From positions 1 to 64,000 of the IMG/VR virus record IMGVR_UViG_3300025289_000025: a DNA stretch of 64,000 nt. One strand, 5' to 3'. The stretch is from a virus. The notes under the pieces are model-generated. The model was not told the origin of the DNA, made no database searches, and worked only from the letters and a program-made list of their open reading frames with translations. How positions within the stretch are numbered: the first letter of the stretch is position 1; the number at the start of each line of letters is the position of its first letter. Shown in pieces: positions 51,639-60,497 of this stretch. The position numbers were made by a program, and so were the translations under genes.

Positions 51639-54600
51639 TCATACTAAAAAATCCCAGGATTGGTTAATTTTTCCTATTTTTATATCAGATATTAATGGGA
51701 CAATGATCCAAGGATTGTTCGCTAAAACATCTTTAGTCATCACTTTTTTAGTGGTTTCTATTACATGATCTATTTCGTTTGGGTTAGTATCTATAATTAT
51801 AGAATCATGGATTTGTCCTATTAATTTAGATTTCCATTTTTCTTCTTTTGATATTTCATTTATTTTAATTATTGATTCTAAAAGTACGTGGAATGCTGTG
51901 CCTTGAATTACGGAATTTATAATTTCATTTTTGGTTAAAAATCCCCTTCGTCGGAAGCCATGCATCATTTCAACATATCCGTTTTGTTGGTATGATTTTA
52001 TTAGTCCATCTTGAAATTTTTTAATCCCACGATATTTTAGCCAAAATTCTCGCTCTGCTTTTTGAACTCTCATTATAGGTAGATCATGGTATCCTCTGCT
52101 AATTAAATCTGCATGAATATTTTTATAATAACTGCCGTAAAAGAGGGCAAAAACCATGGCGTTCTTGGCATCGAATCTCATTATTTTTGCATCGAATCCC
52201 TTTAGTTGTAAAAAATCTGCCCACTCTTGATGAATATCCGCTCCATCTATACGTTCTTTCATTAATACAGGGTCTTTGGAATAGCAAGCTAAAATGCCGA
52301 CTTCATGCCCCCCATAATCAGCCTCAGCTAATAGGTTTCCTGGAGAGGGAATTATTCCATTTCTTACCATAGTCATAGATTCTTTATCTCTTTTGGGAAT
52401 GTTTTGCATATTGGGGGAGTCCATAGAACTTCTGCCTGTTCTTACTAAATGTAAATTAGAATTAGGATGTAATTTTTTATTGACTTGTAAACCTAAAATT
52501 CCATCAATATAAGTAGTCTTCAATTTATCCAATTTTCTTTTTTTAACCAAATCTTTTGCGAAGGGTATATCCAAACTTTCCACAACGTCTTTATCTACGG
52601 AGTCCCCACCACCCTCCGTTTTTTTGATGGATTTTACTCCTAAGAATTCAAACAAAAGTTTTTTCATATCATCAGAAGAAGTTAATTTTATTTCTCTTCC
52701 TGTTTTAGATTTAAATAATTTTGCTTCTGGAGAGCGAAGTAATTGTTTTTCTAGGAAATCTAGTCTTTTTTCTAATTTTATTTGGGTATCTTGATAATAT
52801 TCTACGTTTACTGAGATCCCTTCCATTTCCATATCAGAAAAAGCAAGAACTCCTTTATGAAATAAATCGTAGGCTTTAGAAGCGGCGAGGGATTCCTTAT
52901 TCCCCTTATCCATGAAATCCCATTGCCGTTCCGCCAATCTCATCGTGAAATAAGCATCTAATCCGTTATATTTCAATAGCTCATTTAATGGGCACTTCTG
53001 CATAGTATTAAATTTAGTTCCCGGAAGGGCCTTTTTGAATTTAGAAATATCCCCTCCGTATTCATACCCCCAATTTATAAACGTTTGAAAATCTAGCCCT
53101 GTAAATCCTGCTCGTTCATCTACGATATGAGAACAAACCATTGTATCCCAATACCATCCTTTTGGCTCTTCTCCAATTATGATTTTACTCCACGGATGCT
53201 CCATCTGAATATTCTGGGCTACTTTTAATATTTCTGGGTCGGAGAGTACCCCTCGCCATGCCTTATTCAACGCTTCTAACTGTCCTGATTGCCACGCTCC
53301 GGGGTAGGAGTAGGGCCAGGCATAGGCTATGTCCTCCCCGTAGATAGCGACAGCCGTAGACACAATAGAGTGGCCGGGATAGTAGGGACGGAGGCCAGTA
53401 GTTTCATAATCAAATGCTATCGTTGGTTTTTGTTCTTTAATCGTTTTGAGAATATCTAAAATTTCATCTGTATTGGTTAGACATTTTATCTTTTGGGAAT
53501 AATCAATTTCTTCTATTTCTGGTAAATTTGAAGTTATTTGTTCCATTGCCCATTGGAGGTCTAATTTGAAAATGTTCTCTGCGTCAGGATTTCTGATAAC
53601 GAAAGAGGGATGGTATAGTGGGATAACCCAAGCCTTCGTTTGAACATCAGGAATGCAAAGTTTTCTCCATCTCCCAATAGATAAATTTGTTGAAATAGGT
53701 TGAGTCCTATTCATGAAAAACGCCTCTACTGCTTTTGCGCCAAAAAGTAGTATATACTTCGGTTGAAATTGTTGTATCGCTGCTCGCCAGTTAGGTTCGC
53801 AAGCTTTGATTTCCCGTGTAGTCGGAGTTCGGTTGCTCCCCTTCTCGTTGGTTGGCCGGCAATTATGATGAATTACTCTATTTGCTATAAAACTATTGTC
53901 CTCTTCTACTTCTATGCAAGTTAAAGACATTCTTTTTCCTATAGGAATTTTTTCTATAGAAACTATTTCTACTTCGGTGAATTGATATTCTTGATTATGA
54001 TTCTTTATTAATCTTTCTATTGGGGAAATAGGATTTTTAGAGGAAACTCGGAGTAATTCATAATTATAATTTTTAGCTAGTATGTTTTTTTTCGTTTGAT
54101 CATTTTTAACTGATTTTTGTCCGTTCCTATCCGGATTATCTACTTCCACTAGCAAATTATACTTTGGCAAAAAGAAATCATAATTTAATGTTTCAATGGC
54201 AAATTGAGAAATGAATTGTATTTTTTTATCGGATAAATAATTTGCTAAAGACCCCTCTCCAAATCCTATTGTGATAGGAGATATACTAGATAATTTATTT
54301 TCAGATTCTTTAATTTTGGCCCATTTTATTCTGCCTTTTAGCTTAGCTTCCTTAGTTACTTTCCCCCCCGTCATCTTCCCCCAAACGCCCAGTTTAGCCG
54401 ATCTTCTTACTTTTTCATGGGCTTTCTCCCTAAGTTTTTCTCCATATTTATCCTCTAAGTATTTACTTTCGCAGATTAAAGAACAAATATTTTCCCCATA
54501 AGAATTAGTTTTAAAAAAAATACCCCCACAAATTATACATTTTTCTCCTATGGCTATTATTCTATCTCCTTTATTTAATTGACGTGCATAAACCCAATTT

Positions 54601-55163
54601 TCTTTATTGTCTATTTTAGATAAAAATCTATGTGAAGAGGTAACAACAAATTCTTTCAAACTTCTATTTTTATAAGGAGAATTGATCCTCCCCACTTTAA
54701 TTTTGTAAACTTCTTCAGTAATTCTTTTAAGGTGCTTGGGAAGATCTTGAATTCTAGATATTACCTTTCTAAATCTTCCTTTATGGGTTAATACTAAATC
54801 CCCCACCTTAACTTTAGATACAGGTTTATACCCATCTATAGTAAATATAGGAACTTGATGATAAACAAAACACGCTACGGCATTAGTTTTTCTGAAATCT
54901 CTATCTAGATCGTACCCCATAATCCTAAAGCATTTTCTAAGAAAATGGCCAGTTTCTCCTATAAATTGATTGTTCAGTTGATCTTCTCGCTCACCACTAG
55001 CTTCCCCCAATATGAAGGTTTTAAGTTTTCCTTCACCAGTGGGGGGAATATTTGGGGATAGGGTACGATTTTTCAGCCCACATGCGTCACAACCTACGGC
55101 CCCTCGGGGGGTTTTTGGTTGGGCTGCTTTAGCAGGAGTTGGTATATCAAAGAACCCTCGCAT
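51639..55163 (-). CDS. UDG (family 4-like) - 3'-5' exonuclease - family A DNA polymerase, containing an intein
   Basis: A 1174-residue precursor, 837 after intein removal. The N-terminus is a uracil-DNA-glycosylase-like domain: CDACGL, FILGEASGEREDQ, TNAVA+CRPTN, KYILLFGAKAVEAF. The exonuclease domain has AFDYETTGLRP, VAQNIQMEHP and YNGLDAYFTMRLAE. The polymerase has LLAEADYGGHEVGILA (motif A), FDAKNAMVFALFYGSYY (motif B region) and IGQIHDSIIID (motif C). A UDG-polymerase fusion is known from SPO1-like phages. The 5' nuclease domain is absent and encoded separately. The ATG follows directly after the stop of a small gene. Confidence 0.92.
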   Translation of the reverse strand: MRGFFDIPTPAKAAQPKTPRGAVGCDACGLKNRTLSPNIPPTGEGKLKTFILGEASGEREDQLNNQFIGETGHFLRKCFRIMGYDLDRDFRKTNAVACFVYHQVPIFTIDGYKPVSKVKVGDLVLTHKGRFRKVISRIQDLPKHLKRITEEVYKIKVGRINSPYKNRSLKEFVVTSSHRFLSKIDNKENWVYARQLNKGDRIIAIGEKCIICGGIFFKTNSYGENICSLICESKYLEDKYGEKLREKAHEKVRRSAKLGVWGKMTGGKVTKEAKLKGRIKWAKIKESENKLSSISPITIGFGEGSLANYLSDKKIQFISQFAIETLNYDFFLPKYNLLVEVDNPDRNGQKSVKNDQTKKNILAKNYNYELLRVSSKNPISPIERLIKNHNQEYQFTEVEIVSIEKIPIGKRMSLTCIEVEEDNSFIANRVIHHNCRPTNEKGSNRTPTTREIKACEPNWRAAIQQFQPKYILLFGAKAVEAFFMNRTQPISTNLSIGRWRKLCIPDVQTKAWVIPLYHPSFVIRNPDAENIFKLDLQWAMEQITSNLPEIEEIDYSQKIKCLTNTDEILDILKTIKEQKPTIAFDYETTGLRPYYPGHSIVSTAVAIYGEDIAYAWPYSYPGAWQSGQLEALNKAWRGVLSDPEILKVAQNIQMEHPWSKIIIGEEPKGWYWDTMVCSHIVDERAGFTGLDFQTFINWGYEYGGDISKFKKALPGTKFNTMQKCPLNELLKYNGLDAYFTMRLAERQWDFMDKGNKESLAASKAYDLFHKGVLAFSDMEMEGISVNVEYYQDTQIKLEKRLDFLEKQLLRSPEAKLFKSKTGREIKLTSSDDMKKLLFEFLGVKSIKKTEGGGDSVDKDVVESLDIPFAKDLVKKRKLDKLKTTYIDGILGLQVNKKLHPNSNLHLVRTGRSSMDSPNMQNIPKRDKESMTMVRNGIIPSPGNLLAEADYGGHEVGILACYSKDPVLMKERIDGADIHQEWADFLQLKGFDAKIMRFDAKNAMVFALFYGSYYKNIHADLISRGYHDLPIMRVQKAEREFWLKYRGIKKFQDGLIKSYQQNGYVEMMHGFRRRGFLTKNEIINSVIQGTAFHVLLESIIKINEISKEEKWKSKLIGQIHDSIIIDTNPNEIDHVIETTKKVMTKDVLANNPWIIVPLISDIKIGKINQSWDFLV
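53862..54872 (-). mobile_element. Intein with Vsr/DUF559-like homing nuclease in the UDG domain
   Basis: A 337-residue intein (precursor residues 98-434). It starts at Cys (CFVYHQVPIFTIDGYKPV, block A), has VVTSSHRFLSK (block B), and ends VIHHN before Cys (block G). In the middle lie a cysteine zinc finger (CIICGG, ICSLIC) and YDFFLPKYNLLVEVD with a later NDQTKKNILAKNYNYELLRV, the pattern of Vsr/DUF559 PD-(D/E)xK nucleases. No LAGLIDADG motif is seen. It interrupts NAVA|CRPTN, where the +1 cysteine is probably an iron-sulfur ligand of the glycosylase. Confidence 0.87.
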
Positions 55164-55334
55164 TTATATTTTTTCCAACCCCACTTCCACATGTCCCACT
55201 ACGAATCGGGGTTTGGTATCTCCTAGACTAGTCACATCTATCATGGCTATAGTTATATTCTCAACTCTTACTTCAGTTTGGTCTATAAATAATCCTACCA
55301 TTTGTGATATTATTCTTTGCATATTATTTTCCAT
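55164..55334 (-). CDS. Small hypothetical protein before the polymerase
   Basis: A 56-residue protein (VGLFIDQTEVRVENITIAM, then KPRFVVGHVEVGLEKI). Its TAA is directly followed by the ATG of the polymerase gene, which supports translation. The upstream site is weak, with a run of nine A. No family recognised. Confidence 0.5.
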   Translation of the reverse strand: MENNMQRIISQMVGLFIDQTEVRVENITIAMIDVTSLGDTKPRFVVGHVEVGLEKI

Positions 55335-55370
55335 CTTTTTTTTTCAATCCTAATTTGATTAATGTCCATA

Positions 55371-55553
55371 TTAATGCTCCCTCCAGCACATAGGATCGAA
55401 GCCCTTTTTCTTGGCAATTTCATCAGCTATCCATTCGAATTGAGGAAACTTTTCAATAAAGAATCTTGTCATTTCCCCAGTACAAAAAGCACAATCCCCT
55501 CCGTCAGCCAACCAAAATAAATTTAATATGAATCTAGCAGTCTCTTCATCCAT
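55371..55553 (-). CDS. Small hypothetical protein
   Basis: A 60-residue protein with CAFC and a later cysteine. The ATG at 55553 overlaps the TAA of the upstream gene and has GGGAAAG before it, so it is preferred to an in-frame ATG 45 bases upstream. Mostly helical. No family recognised. Confidence 0.5.
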   Translation of the reverse strand: MDEETARFILNLFWLADGGDCAFCTGEMTRFFIEKFPQFEWIADEIAKKKGFDPMCWREH

Positions 55554-55774
55554 TAATCTTTCCCTTCCCAAGGATCTTGGGGGTGCGCCCCGTGGCATTT
55601 TACCATTATGGTAGGTGGTTTCTCCCTTTTCCCTGCAGAATATTCTGGATCTTTGAAATCCAACACTGGAATTTTACCCGCATAATAACTTTTGCAGCGA
55701 GGACAAACTGATTTTGACTCATCAGAAGGAGTAAGAATAATACTTGTCTTAATCTTTTTGTCTTTCTTTTTCAT
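55553..55774 (-). CDS. Small zinc-binding hypothetical protein
   Basis: A 73-residue protein, lysine-rich at the start, with CPRC and a later KCHGAHP, possibly one metal site. The ATG at 55774 lies just after the stop of the signal-peptide gene. Coupled by overlap to the following gene. Function unknown. Confidence 0.5.
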   Translation of the reverse strand: MKKKDKKIKTSIILTPSDESKSVCPRCKSYYAGKIPVLDFKDPEYSAGKREKPPTIMVKCHGAHPQDPWEGKD

Positions 55775-55776
55775 TT

Positions 55777-56025
55777 TTATTTGCAACTTTTTGGTTGAGG
55801 ACTACCATGAGCATAATCACTCTTATCATACACTTGAATCACCGATGTGGGGGCCTTAGCAGGTAAGATATTTCCCATTGACCATTTAAGTGGATAGGCT
55901 ACTACAAATTCAAGTCCATCTATACACACTGTTTTTACTATTATTCCAGGAGAAAATTGAACTTCAGAAAGAATAATAATTCCTATAAAAATTGCCCCAA
56001 CTAATTTACTAAAATAATTTCTCAT
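55777..56025 (-). CDS. Small exported or membrane-anchored protein
   Basis: An 82-residue protein with a short basic start and a hydrophobic segment at residues 8-21 (LVGAIFIGIIILSE), followed by a polar domain with two cysteines. This looks like a signal peptide or anchor. It could act in the envelope, for example in superinfection exclusion or lysis, but no family is recognised. Confidence 0.5.
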   Translation of the reverse strand: MRNYFSKLVGAIFIGIIILSEVQFSPGIIVKTVCIDGLEFVVAYPLKWSMGNILPAKAPTSVIQVYDKSDYAHGSPQPKSCK

Positions 56026-56033
56026 ACAATCTC

Positions 56034-57098
56034 CTATTTTCCTACTGATGCAACCATAATATGACTAAATTTCTCCGAAGAGAACAACAATGATTTCTTA
56101 ACTCCGCTCATACGGAATTGACGGGTGATTCCTAAAATTTTTTTGAAAAAGTCAGGTTGTACTTTAAGTTCAATTCCTTCTTCAAAATGACCTTTTTTCC
56201 AATCAACTCCGTCAACAATTTCCCCTGCTTCTTTCCCCGCCCGAATTTCTAAAACTCCCTTGGAATAGGAAAGAGAAACTTTTGATAAAGCATCCCATCC
56301 ATCTCCACTAGCACCAGCCAGGATTTTAGCCCTTTCCAACGGAGCCTCCAATCCCTTGGGAAACTCAAGAGGATCAGCAGTCATATCAAATTTCATAACT
56401 TCGAACAGTCCCACAATCTTCTTGGAAGGGTAATCCCCTGCTAGTACCCTTGAACTATAGATAGCTCCCCTTTCGTTAGAGAAATGAGCCCATGCCTTTG
56501 ATAAAGCAATAATTTCAAAGTTCTCTTCTAATTTCATAAGCCCTTCCACCGTTTTGGTTGGGAGGGTAAATGCGCTAGTGACTGCTTCCAACATGGTATA
56601 GATGGACACCCGGTAATTGTCTGTAGAAACTGCTTTATTTTCGAAGAAATGAACCCCTGCCAAAGGTCCCAAAGCTGGCCCCGTCCCTGCGCTGAATGAA
56701 CAAAGTTCCATTCCCACTTGGAAGTCTTTGGGGAGATAGAACCATTCCAATCCATCTGTTTGAACAGCCCAAGCCCTCTCTAGAGAACTGGTAATCTGTT
56801 CTTTTTGAAGAGGGTTCATTTTGAGAGTAGTCTTCCCCCCCTTAACTTGAAATTTACCGTCGTCATTCATCTTGATATCAATTTCTTCGGCTTCCATTTT
56901 GGATAAAACCTTGTACAATTCTTCTGCTCTAACAGCTGTTCTGATTCCCGTTTCAAGGGGGAAGGAGCAACTGATATCCTCCTTGTACGACCGGACCCAG
57001 TTTTCATCGAATAGAATAAAATCTGATCCGATGGCACTGGATTTGTCAATCCCCATCATTACAGATTTGATAGCATTTAACAGATCAACTTTTTTCAT
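56034..57098 (-). CDS. Sliding clamp, DNA polymerase III beta-like
   Basis: A 354-residue protein with the weak three-domain pattern of bacterial beta clamps. VSTDNYRVSIYTM corresponds to the TDGHRLA region, and ALSKAWAHFSNERGAIYSSRVLAGDYPSKKIV corresponds, in parts, to the GxxxSRLIEGxYPxY block. Position just upstream of the polymerase and clamp loader supports it. It overlaps the next upstream gene by four bases. Confidence 0.75.
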   Translation of the reverse strand: MKKVDLLNAIKSVMMGIDKSSAIGSDFILFDENWVRSYKEDISCSFPLETGIRTAVRAEELYKVLSKMEAEEIDIKMNDDGKFQVKGGKTTLKMNPLQKEQITSSLERAWAVQTDGLEWFYLPKDFQVGMELCSFSAGTGPALGPLAGVHFFENKAVSTDNYRVSIYTMLEAVTSAFTLPTKTVEGLMKLEENFEIIALSKAWAHFSNERGAIYSSRVLAGDYPSKKIVGLFEVMKFDMTADPLEFPKGLEAPLERAKILAGASGDGWDALSKVSLSYSKGVLEIRAGKEAGEIVDGVDWKKGHFEEGIELKVQPDFFKKILGITRQFRMSGVKKSLLFSSEKFSHIMVASVGK

Positions 57099-57403
57099 TT
57101 TTCCCTCCCCATAAAAGTTTTATTCCAGGCATCTTTTAACTTTTTAACATTTAATATCATAGGAGTAGCAAATGGTGTTTTTGTTCCTTCTAAATATATA
57201 GGTGGTTGAGTTACCCCTGAATAAACTCGGATCCAAATTTTTCCGAAAAATAAAATAGATAATCTTTCTTTCCAATCTGCTTTCCAACAAGATATACAAA
57301 TTTGTCCGTCATTCCAAATGGGAAGTGGGGAACATTCTTTATCTGTCATTTCTGCTGGTTTTTGTAAATCTTTTGTTTTCTCAGAAAAATCTATAGGTTT
57401 CAT
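57095..57403 (-). CDS. Conserved phage protein of unknown function (CISCW type)
   Basis: A 102-residue protein with WNDGQICISCWKADWKERLS, then GKIWIRVYSGVTQPP. This pattern is common in phage hypothetical proteins with the same spacing of C-x2-CW and QPP. The ATG at 57403 follows GGAGG and overlaps the upstream stop. Role unknown; it lies among replication genes. Confidence 0.65.
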   Translation of the reverse strand: MKPIDFSEKTKDLQKPAEMTDKECSPLPIWNDGQICISCWKADWKERLSILFFGKIWIRVYSGVTQPPIYLEGTKTPFATPMILNVKKLKDAWNKTFMGREK

Positions 57404-58206
57404 ATTTCCTCCATTTTGATATAAGAAAAAATTTCCCTTTTTTCCAAAGGGCAAAGTTTGTCCTTAAATGCCTCAAGATTTTTGTTATCTAGAGATCCCC
57501 CATCATTAACCAATTTATTTTGGTTCAATATGATAGGATCTGTATAGAAAATATATCTCAAATATTCGTTTAAAAATTTGATATTTCGGGAGAAATTGAA
57601 CCGGAAATAAATTTGGGAGTACCCCAAATCCCATATATTTACCCCCAAAATATAATTATTTTTATCTACCAAAATTTTTCTATTATTACCATGAAAAAGG
57701 TAATTTAGCATAACTTCATCATCATGTATTTCTTGATCTTCCCCCTTGGTACCAACCCATTCCAGAAATAACTTTTTCAAATCCTCCTCATGATCAGAGG
57801 TTGCTTCAATATATCGTAGGGGGGCATTCCCATATCGGCCAGGGAATTTGCGAATATTTTTCCTAAAGATAGACCAACGACCCCCTTCCATTTTCAAAAA
57901 GTTTTTGGGATCATAGATATACTCAAAGGATAAAAATTCCTTCTTATAATCTGAGGACATTTCCCAATTATGAAAACAAGCCCAAATTTTGTTCATGGGA
58001 ATAATCCAATCTGAAGGAGGGCTTTTAACTAACTCCCCCGTTAGTGAATTTATTGGCGGCCCTATGAACCACTCGTGTTGTTTCCAATATACATAATCTC
58101 CACAAGTTTGCTCTTCAATTCCAGATCGTTCAAAATATTCTTGACTGCATGGAAAAGTTGGAGTAATTTTATATTTCTCAAGCAATTTTAAGTAATTACT
58201 TTTCAC
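57400..58206 (-). CDS. GNAT-like acyltransferase-type protein (DUF2156-like, tentative)
   Basis: A 268-residue protein. SDHEEDLKKLFLEWVG, LGVNIWDLGYSQIYFRFNFS, and LVNDGGSLDNKNLEAFKDKLCP resemble the lysyltransferase/DUF2156 version of the GNAT fold, where NDGxSL and FK near the end are typical. The substrate is not known. It is coupled to both neighbours by short overlaps. A role in modifying a lipid, amino acid or protein is only inference. Confidence 0.5.
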   Translation of the reverse strand: MKSNYLKLLEKYKITPTFPCSQEYFERSGIEEQTCGDYVYWKQHEWFIGPPINSLTGELVKSPPSDWIIPMNKIWACFHNWEMSSDYKKEFLSFEYIYDPKNFLKMEGGRWSIFRKNIRKFPGRYGNAPLRYIEATSDHEEDLKKLFLEWVGTKGEDQEIHDDEVMLNYLFHGNNRKILVDKNNYILGVNIWDLGYSQIYFRFNFSRNIKFLNEYLRYIFYTDPIILNQNKLVNDGGSLDNKNLEAFKDKLCPLEKREIFSYIKMEEI

Positions 58207-58394
58207 CGACTTTTCCTTTCAACAGCCTCAACGATATTCTCCACCGCTTCTTTTTGCCTATCCGTTACATGACTATTTTCTTCTACAGTATTTGCAATCC
58301 CCGACAGCGTTTCTTCGGCCCAATCGTAATCTGGGTCTGATAAATAATCATTTATTTCTTCTATGAAATTTTCCCAACTACATTCTTGACACAT
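58203..58394 (-). CDS. Small acidic hypothetical protein
   Basis: A 63-residue acidic, helical protein (MCQECSWENFIEEIND start). It overlaps the upstream gene by 34 bases in another frame and the downstream one by four. Function unknown. Confidence 0.5.
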   Translation of the reverse strand: MCQECSWENFIEEINDYLSDPDYDWAEETLSGIANTVEENSHVTDRQKEAVENIVEAVERKSR

Positions 58395-58618
58395 TTATGG
58401 TTATCCTCCTCTGCTCGTATAATTCCTATATCAACCCCTTCTTCAAGGATGAATATTTTTACTTTTCCTTTCATTCCTATAGGCAAATTATCTTCTGCTA
58501 GTTTTCTAATTTTTTCAGAATTTTCTGGTTTAATTTTGTAAGGAATCTTGATAATCATTAGATCGTTTTCTCTAACTTCTAGCGTTTGAACACTTTTAAC
58601 AAACTCAATTTCGTTCAT
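58361..58618 (-). CDS. Small hypothetical protein
   Basis: An 85-residue protein with beta-like VRENDLMIIKIPYKI, then a helix and KGKVKIFILEEGVDIGII. It overlaps its neighbours on both sides. Function unknown. Confidence 0.5.
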   Translation of the reverse strand: MNEIEFVKSVQTLEVRENDLMIIKIPYKIKPENSEKIRKLAEDNLPIGMKGKVKIFILEEGVDIGIIRAEEDNHKCVKNVVGKIS

Positions 58619-58827
58619 ATTTTTTCCTCTACAGTTTTAAACGAGGCGGACCATCCACATCCAGACCAATGTTTGCAGGGACCATTTACTTTGCAATAGG
58701 GGCATGGGCCATCTAACTTTCCCCATAGTCGATTTATCTCTTTAAGTATTGACTTCAATTCCTCTGGTTCGCATATCCCACATAGGGCAAAGGGAGGTAC
58801 TTCGTGGGTACAATTAGAAAGTCTCAT
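58615..58827 (-). CDS. Small zinc-finger protein
   Basis: A 70-residue protein with CGIC near the start, then CPYC and CKHW, so at least one zinc site is likely. It overlaps the ABA-sandwich gene by 14 bases and the next by four. Function unknown. Confidence 0.55.
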   Translation of the reverse strand: MRLSNCTHEVPPFALCGICEPEELKSILKEINRLWGKLDGPCPYCKVNGPCKHWSGCGWSASFKTVEEKI

Positions 58828-59257
58828 TTTTTCCCACCGTCTTCAGCGCGGCGCGGCAGATGGCGAGAGGGGCGGACGGTTCATCCCATCCCTGCTTACC
58901 ATCAACGACAGTACATGACTTTTTGTCGATCCCGGTTCCCCTCTCTTCGCCTATCGCGTCTCTCATAACACAAATCCACGACGCTCCGTCATACCATTCA
59001 TTACCAATAACGCTTACTTTCCATTGGTTTTGTCTGAAATGCTCCATGACCTGCCACGCAGCGGAAATGGAGGTGGAATACATCGGAGGCCCAGCTTTCT
59101 TTGGGAAACACTTGCCCATTTCATGCTCACACTTCATGTCATTCATCATCTCGCCTATATGAAAGCGACTCCATCCGTCGCATGGCACAGACCCCATGAT
59201 CTTCTCCGCCACCAGCGCGTCCATCTCGCGTCCTGTGAGCATATCGTCGGGATTCAT
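58814..59257 (-). CDS. Phage ABA sandwich domain protein
   Basis: A 147-residue protein that opens with DMLTGREMDALVAEKIMG and ends APLAICRAALKTVG, with YSTSISAAWQVMEHF in the middle. This is the pattern of the phage ABA sandwich domain, common in phage small proteins and of unknown function. Base composition is more GC-rich than its neighbours, suggesting recent acquisition. Confidence 0.78.
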   Translation of the reverse strand: MNPDDMLTGREMDALVAEKIMGSVPCDGWSRFHIGEMMNDMKCEHEMGKCFPKKAGPPMYSTSISAAWQVMEHFRQNQWKVSVIGNEWYDGASWICVMRDAIGEERGTGIDKKSCTVVDGKQGWDEPSAPLAICRAALKTVGKNETF

Positions 59258-59460
59258 TTATTTCCCCCTCCCTCGGCTTCGCGTTTCTTTCTTTCCTCAT
59301 CCCCAGGAAAATCCTTCGTCCAATCAAGTCCCCCCTTATCCAATAATCCCTTTGGAGAAACCCCCGACTTAGATGATTTTCCTCCTTTTGAGGATTGGCT
59401 CAGCAACCGTTCGACTAACTTTTTGGATATACTCCCCGTTTTCCGACTTTTTCCGCCCAT
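59254..59460 (-). CDS. Small basic Gly/Ser/Lys-rich protein
   Basis: A 68-residue basic, low-complexity protein. It overlaps the previous gene's 3' end by 92 bases in another frame and the next gene by four. The overlap makes one of the two frames doubtful in that part, though both have suitable starts. Function unknown. Confidence 0.4.
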   Translation of the reverse strand: MGGKSRKTGSISKKLVERLLSQSSKGGKSSKSGVSPKGLLDKGGLDWTKDFPGDEERKKREAEGGGNK

Positions 59461-60199
59461 GCATAACCTCCCCTAAATCAGCTATTGTCCCGCAGTCGTC
59501 ATAAATGCACCCCGCAATAACCCCTGATATATTATTATGCAATCCCTCAATTATAAAGTATTGCAGTTCTTCTGGAAAATAAATGTCTACCTTCTCATTG
59601 AAATTAAATAGTGCCAAGAAATCACCAGTCCTCATTCCCATGGGGGAAAGAGAATCTGGAAGAACATCTTCTGGTTCTGTTAGGCCGAGGCCCTCCATTT
59701 CCATTTTTCTTTCGAGTTGGATTAGAGATCCGACATAGATATCTCGTTGGAGTATTTTTAGTTCCCCCCCTTTAGTTACAAATTCAATATGCGATAAATT
59801 CTCGTCCAAGAGATCCAACGAAGATTTGCTAAAGGAAATTTTCCATTTCATTTTATCAGGACTATAAAATTTATAAAACAATTCTTCAACTTCTTGAAAA
59901 GTTTGATTGGGGATTCGGCATCTCTTGCTACGTATGAATTCCTCCCCTTTTTGAAGGAAAGTTATATTACTTCCGTCCGCAGTAAAATTTGGGGAATCAT
60001 AATCGCTCAAGAAAAATCTAATGGGGTCTTTGAATTCATTAACCGATGTTTCAAACCGAAGTAGTATAGTCTTATCGGAGTTCATAATATAAATGATATT
60101 TTCCCAACAGAATACAGCGTTTTTTTGAGTACCCCCCTGTTCCAAAGCAACTCCGTAAGTGAATACCCTTTCAACCTCTAATTCATTTCGAAGTCCCAA
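59369..60199 (-). CDS. Hypothetical protein
   Basis: A 276-residue alpha/beta protein with repeated beta-like blocks (NAVFCWENIIYIMN, KMKWKISFSKSSLDLL, LQYFIIEGLHNN). The general form may recall a clamp-type protein, but there is no clear signature and the assignment is not made. It follows a small membrane protein gene by one base. The last 92 bases overlap the next gene. Confidence 0.55.
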   Translation of the reverse strand: MGLRNELEVERVFTYGVALEQGGTQKNAVFCWENIIYIMNSDKTILLRFETSVNEFKDPIRFFLSDYDSPNFTADGSNITFLQKGEEFIRSKRCRIPNQTFQEVEELFYKFYSPDKMKWKISFSKSSLDLLDENLSHIEFVTKGGELKILQRDIYVGSLIQLERKMEMEGLGLTEPEDVLPDSLSPMGMRTGDFLALFNFNEKVDIYFPEELQYFIIEGLHNNISGVIAGCIYDDCGTIADLGEVMHGRKKSENGEYIQKVSRTVAEPILKRRKII

Positions 60200-60200
60200 T

Positions 60201-60440
60201 TCAATTCCCCCTTGGAAATAGAGTCATAGGAACTGTAGATCCCTTGGATATCTCAAATGTTTTTCTATCTGCAATTTCCTTCCCCTTGGTAAATACGGTT
60301 ATCCATACAGTAAAGAATAGTATACAAACTTGAATGGCCAATTGCAATAATAATATAATTGTTAATACAAAAGATTTCCCCAATTTAACCCCCCGTTGGA
60401 CTAAATCTTTTCCTTCTTTTTTAAGATTCATTTGTAACAT
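60201..60440 (-). CDS. Small membrane protein
   Basis: A 79-residue protein with a hydrophobic span at about residues 24-50 (LTIILLLQLAIQVCILFFTVW as core). It may start at the ATG 60440 or the in-frame ATG 60431. Its first codons overlap, in another frame, the displaced 3' end of the gene at 60707, so the present start may be a product of that rearrangement. Confidence 0.5.
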   Translation of the reverse strand: MLQMNLKKEGKDLVQRGVKLGKSFVLTIILLLQLAIQVCILFFTVWITVFTKGKEIADRKTFEISKGSTVPMTLFPRGN

Positions 60441-60483
60441 CCTGTAGATTGAATAATCCTTGTGTGTCCGATTGGAAATGACC
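60421..60483 (-). pseudogene. Displaced 3' end of the gene at 60707-61378
   Basis: This segment reads GHFQSDTQGLFNL then a diverged tail and TAA. The intact gene 220 bases upstream ends GHFQSGAEGFFNL then its own tail. The two DNA stretches can be aligned by eye over about 45 bases. It has no start and follows a stop codon in frame. It is best read as the original 3' end, cut off when a homing element and a replacement 3' end were inserted. Confidence 0.6.
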
Positions 60484-60497
60484 TCTCTATTTTTAGT

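Noticed and set aside
59369-60199. Identification as a second sliding clamp (gp45/PCNA type)
   Set aside because: General beta-rich form and position are compatible, but no specific clamp motif could be seen. The gene at 56034 is the better candidate.
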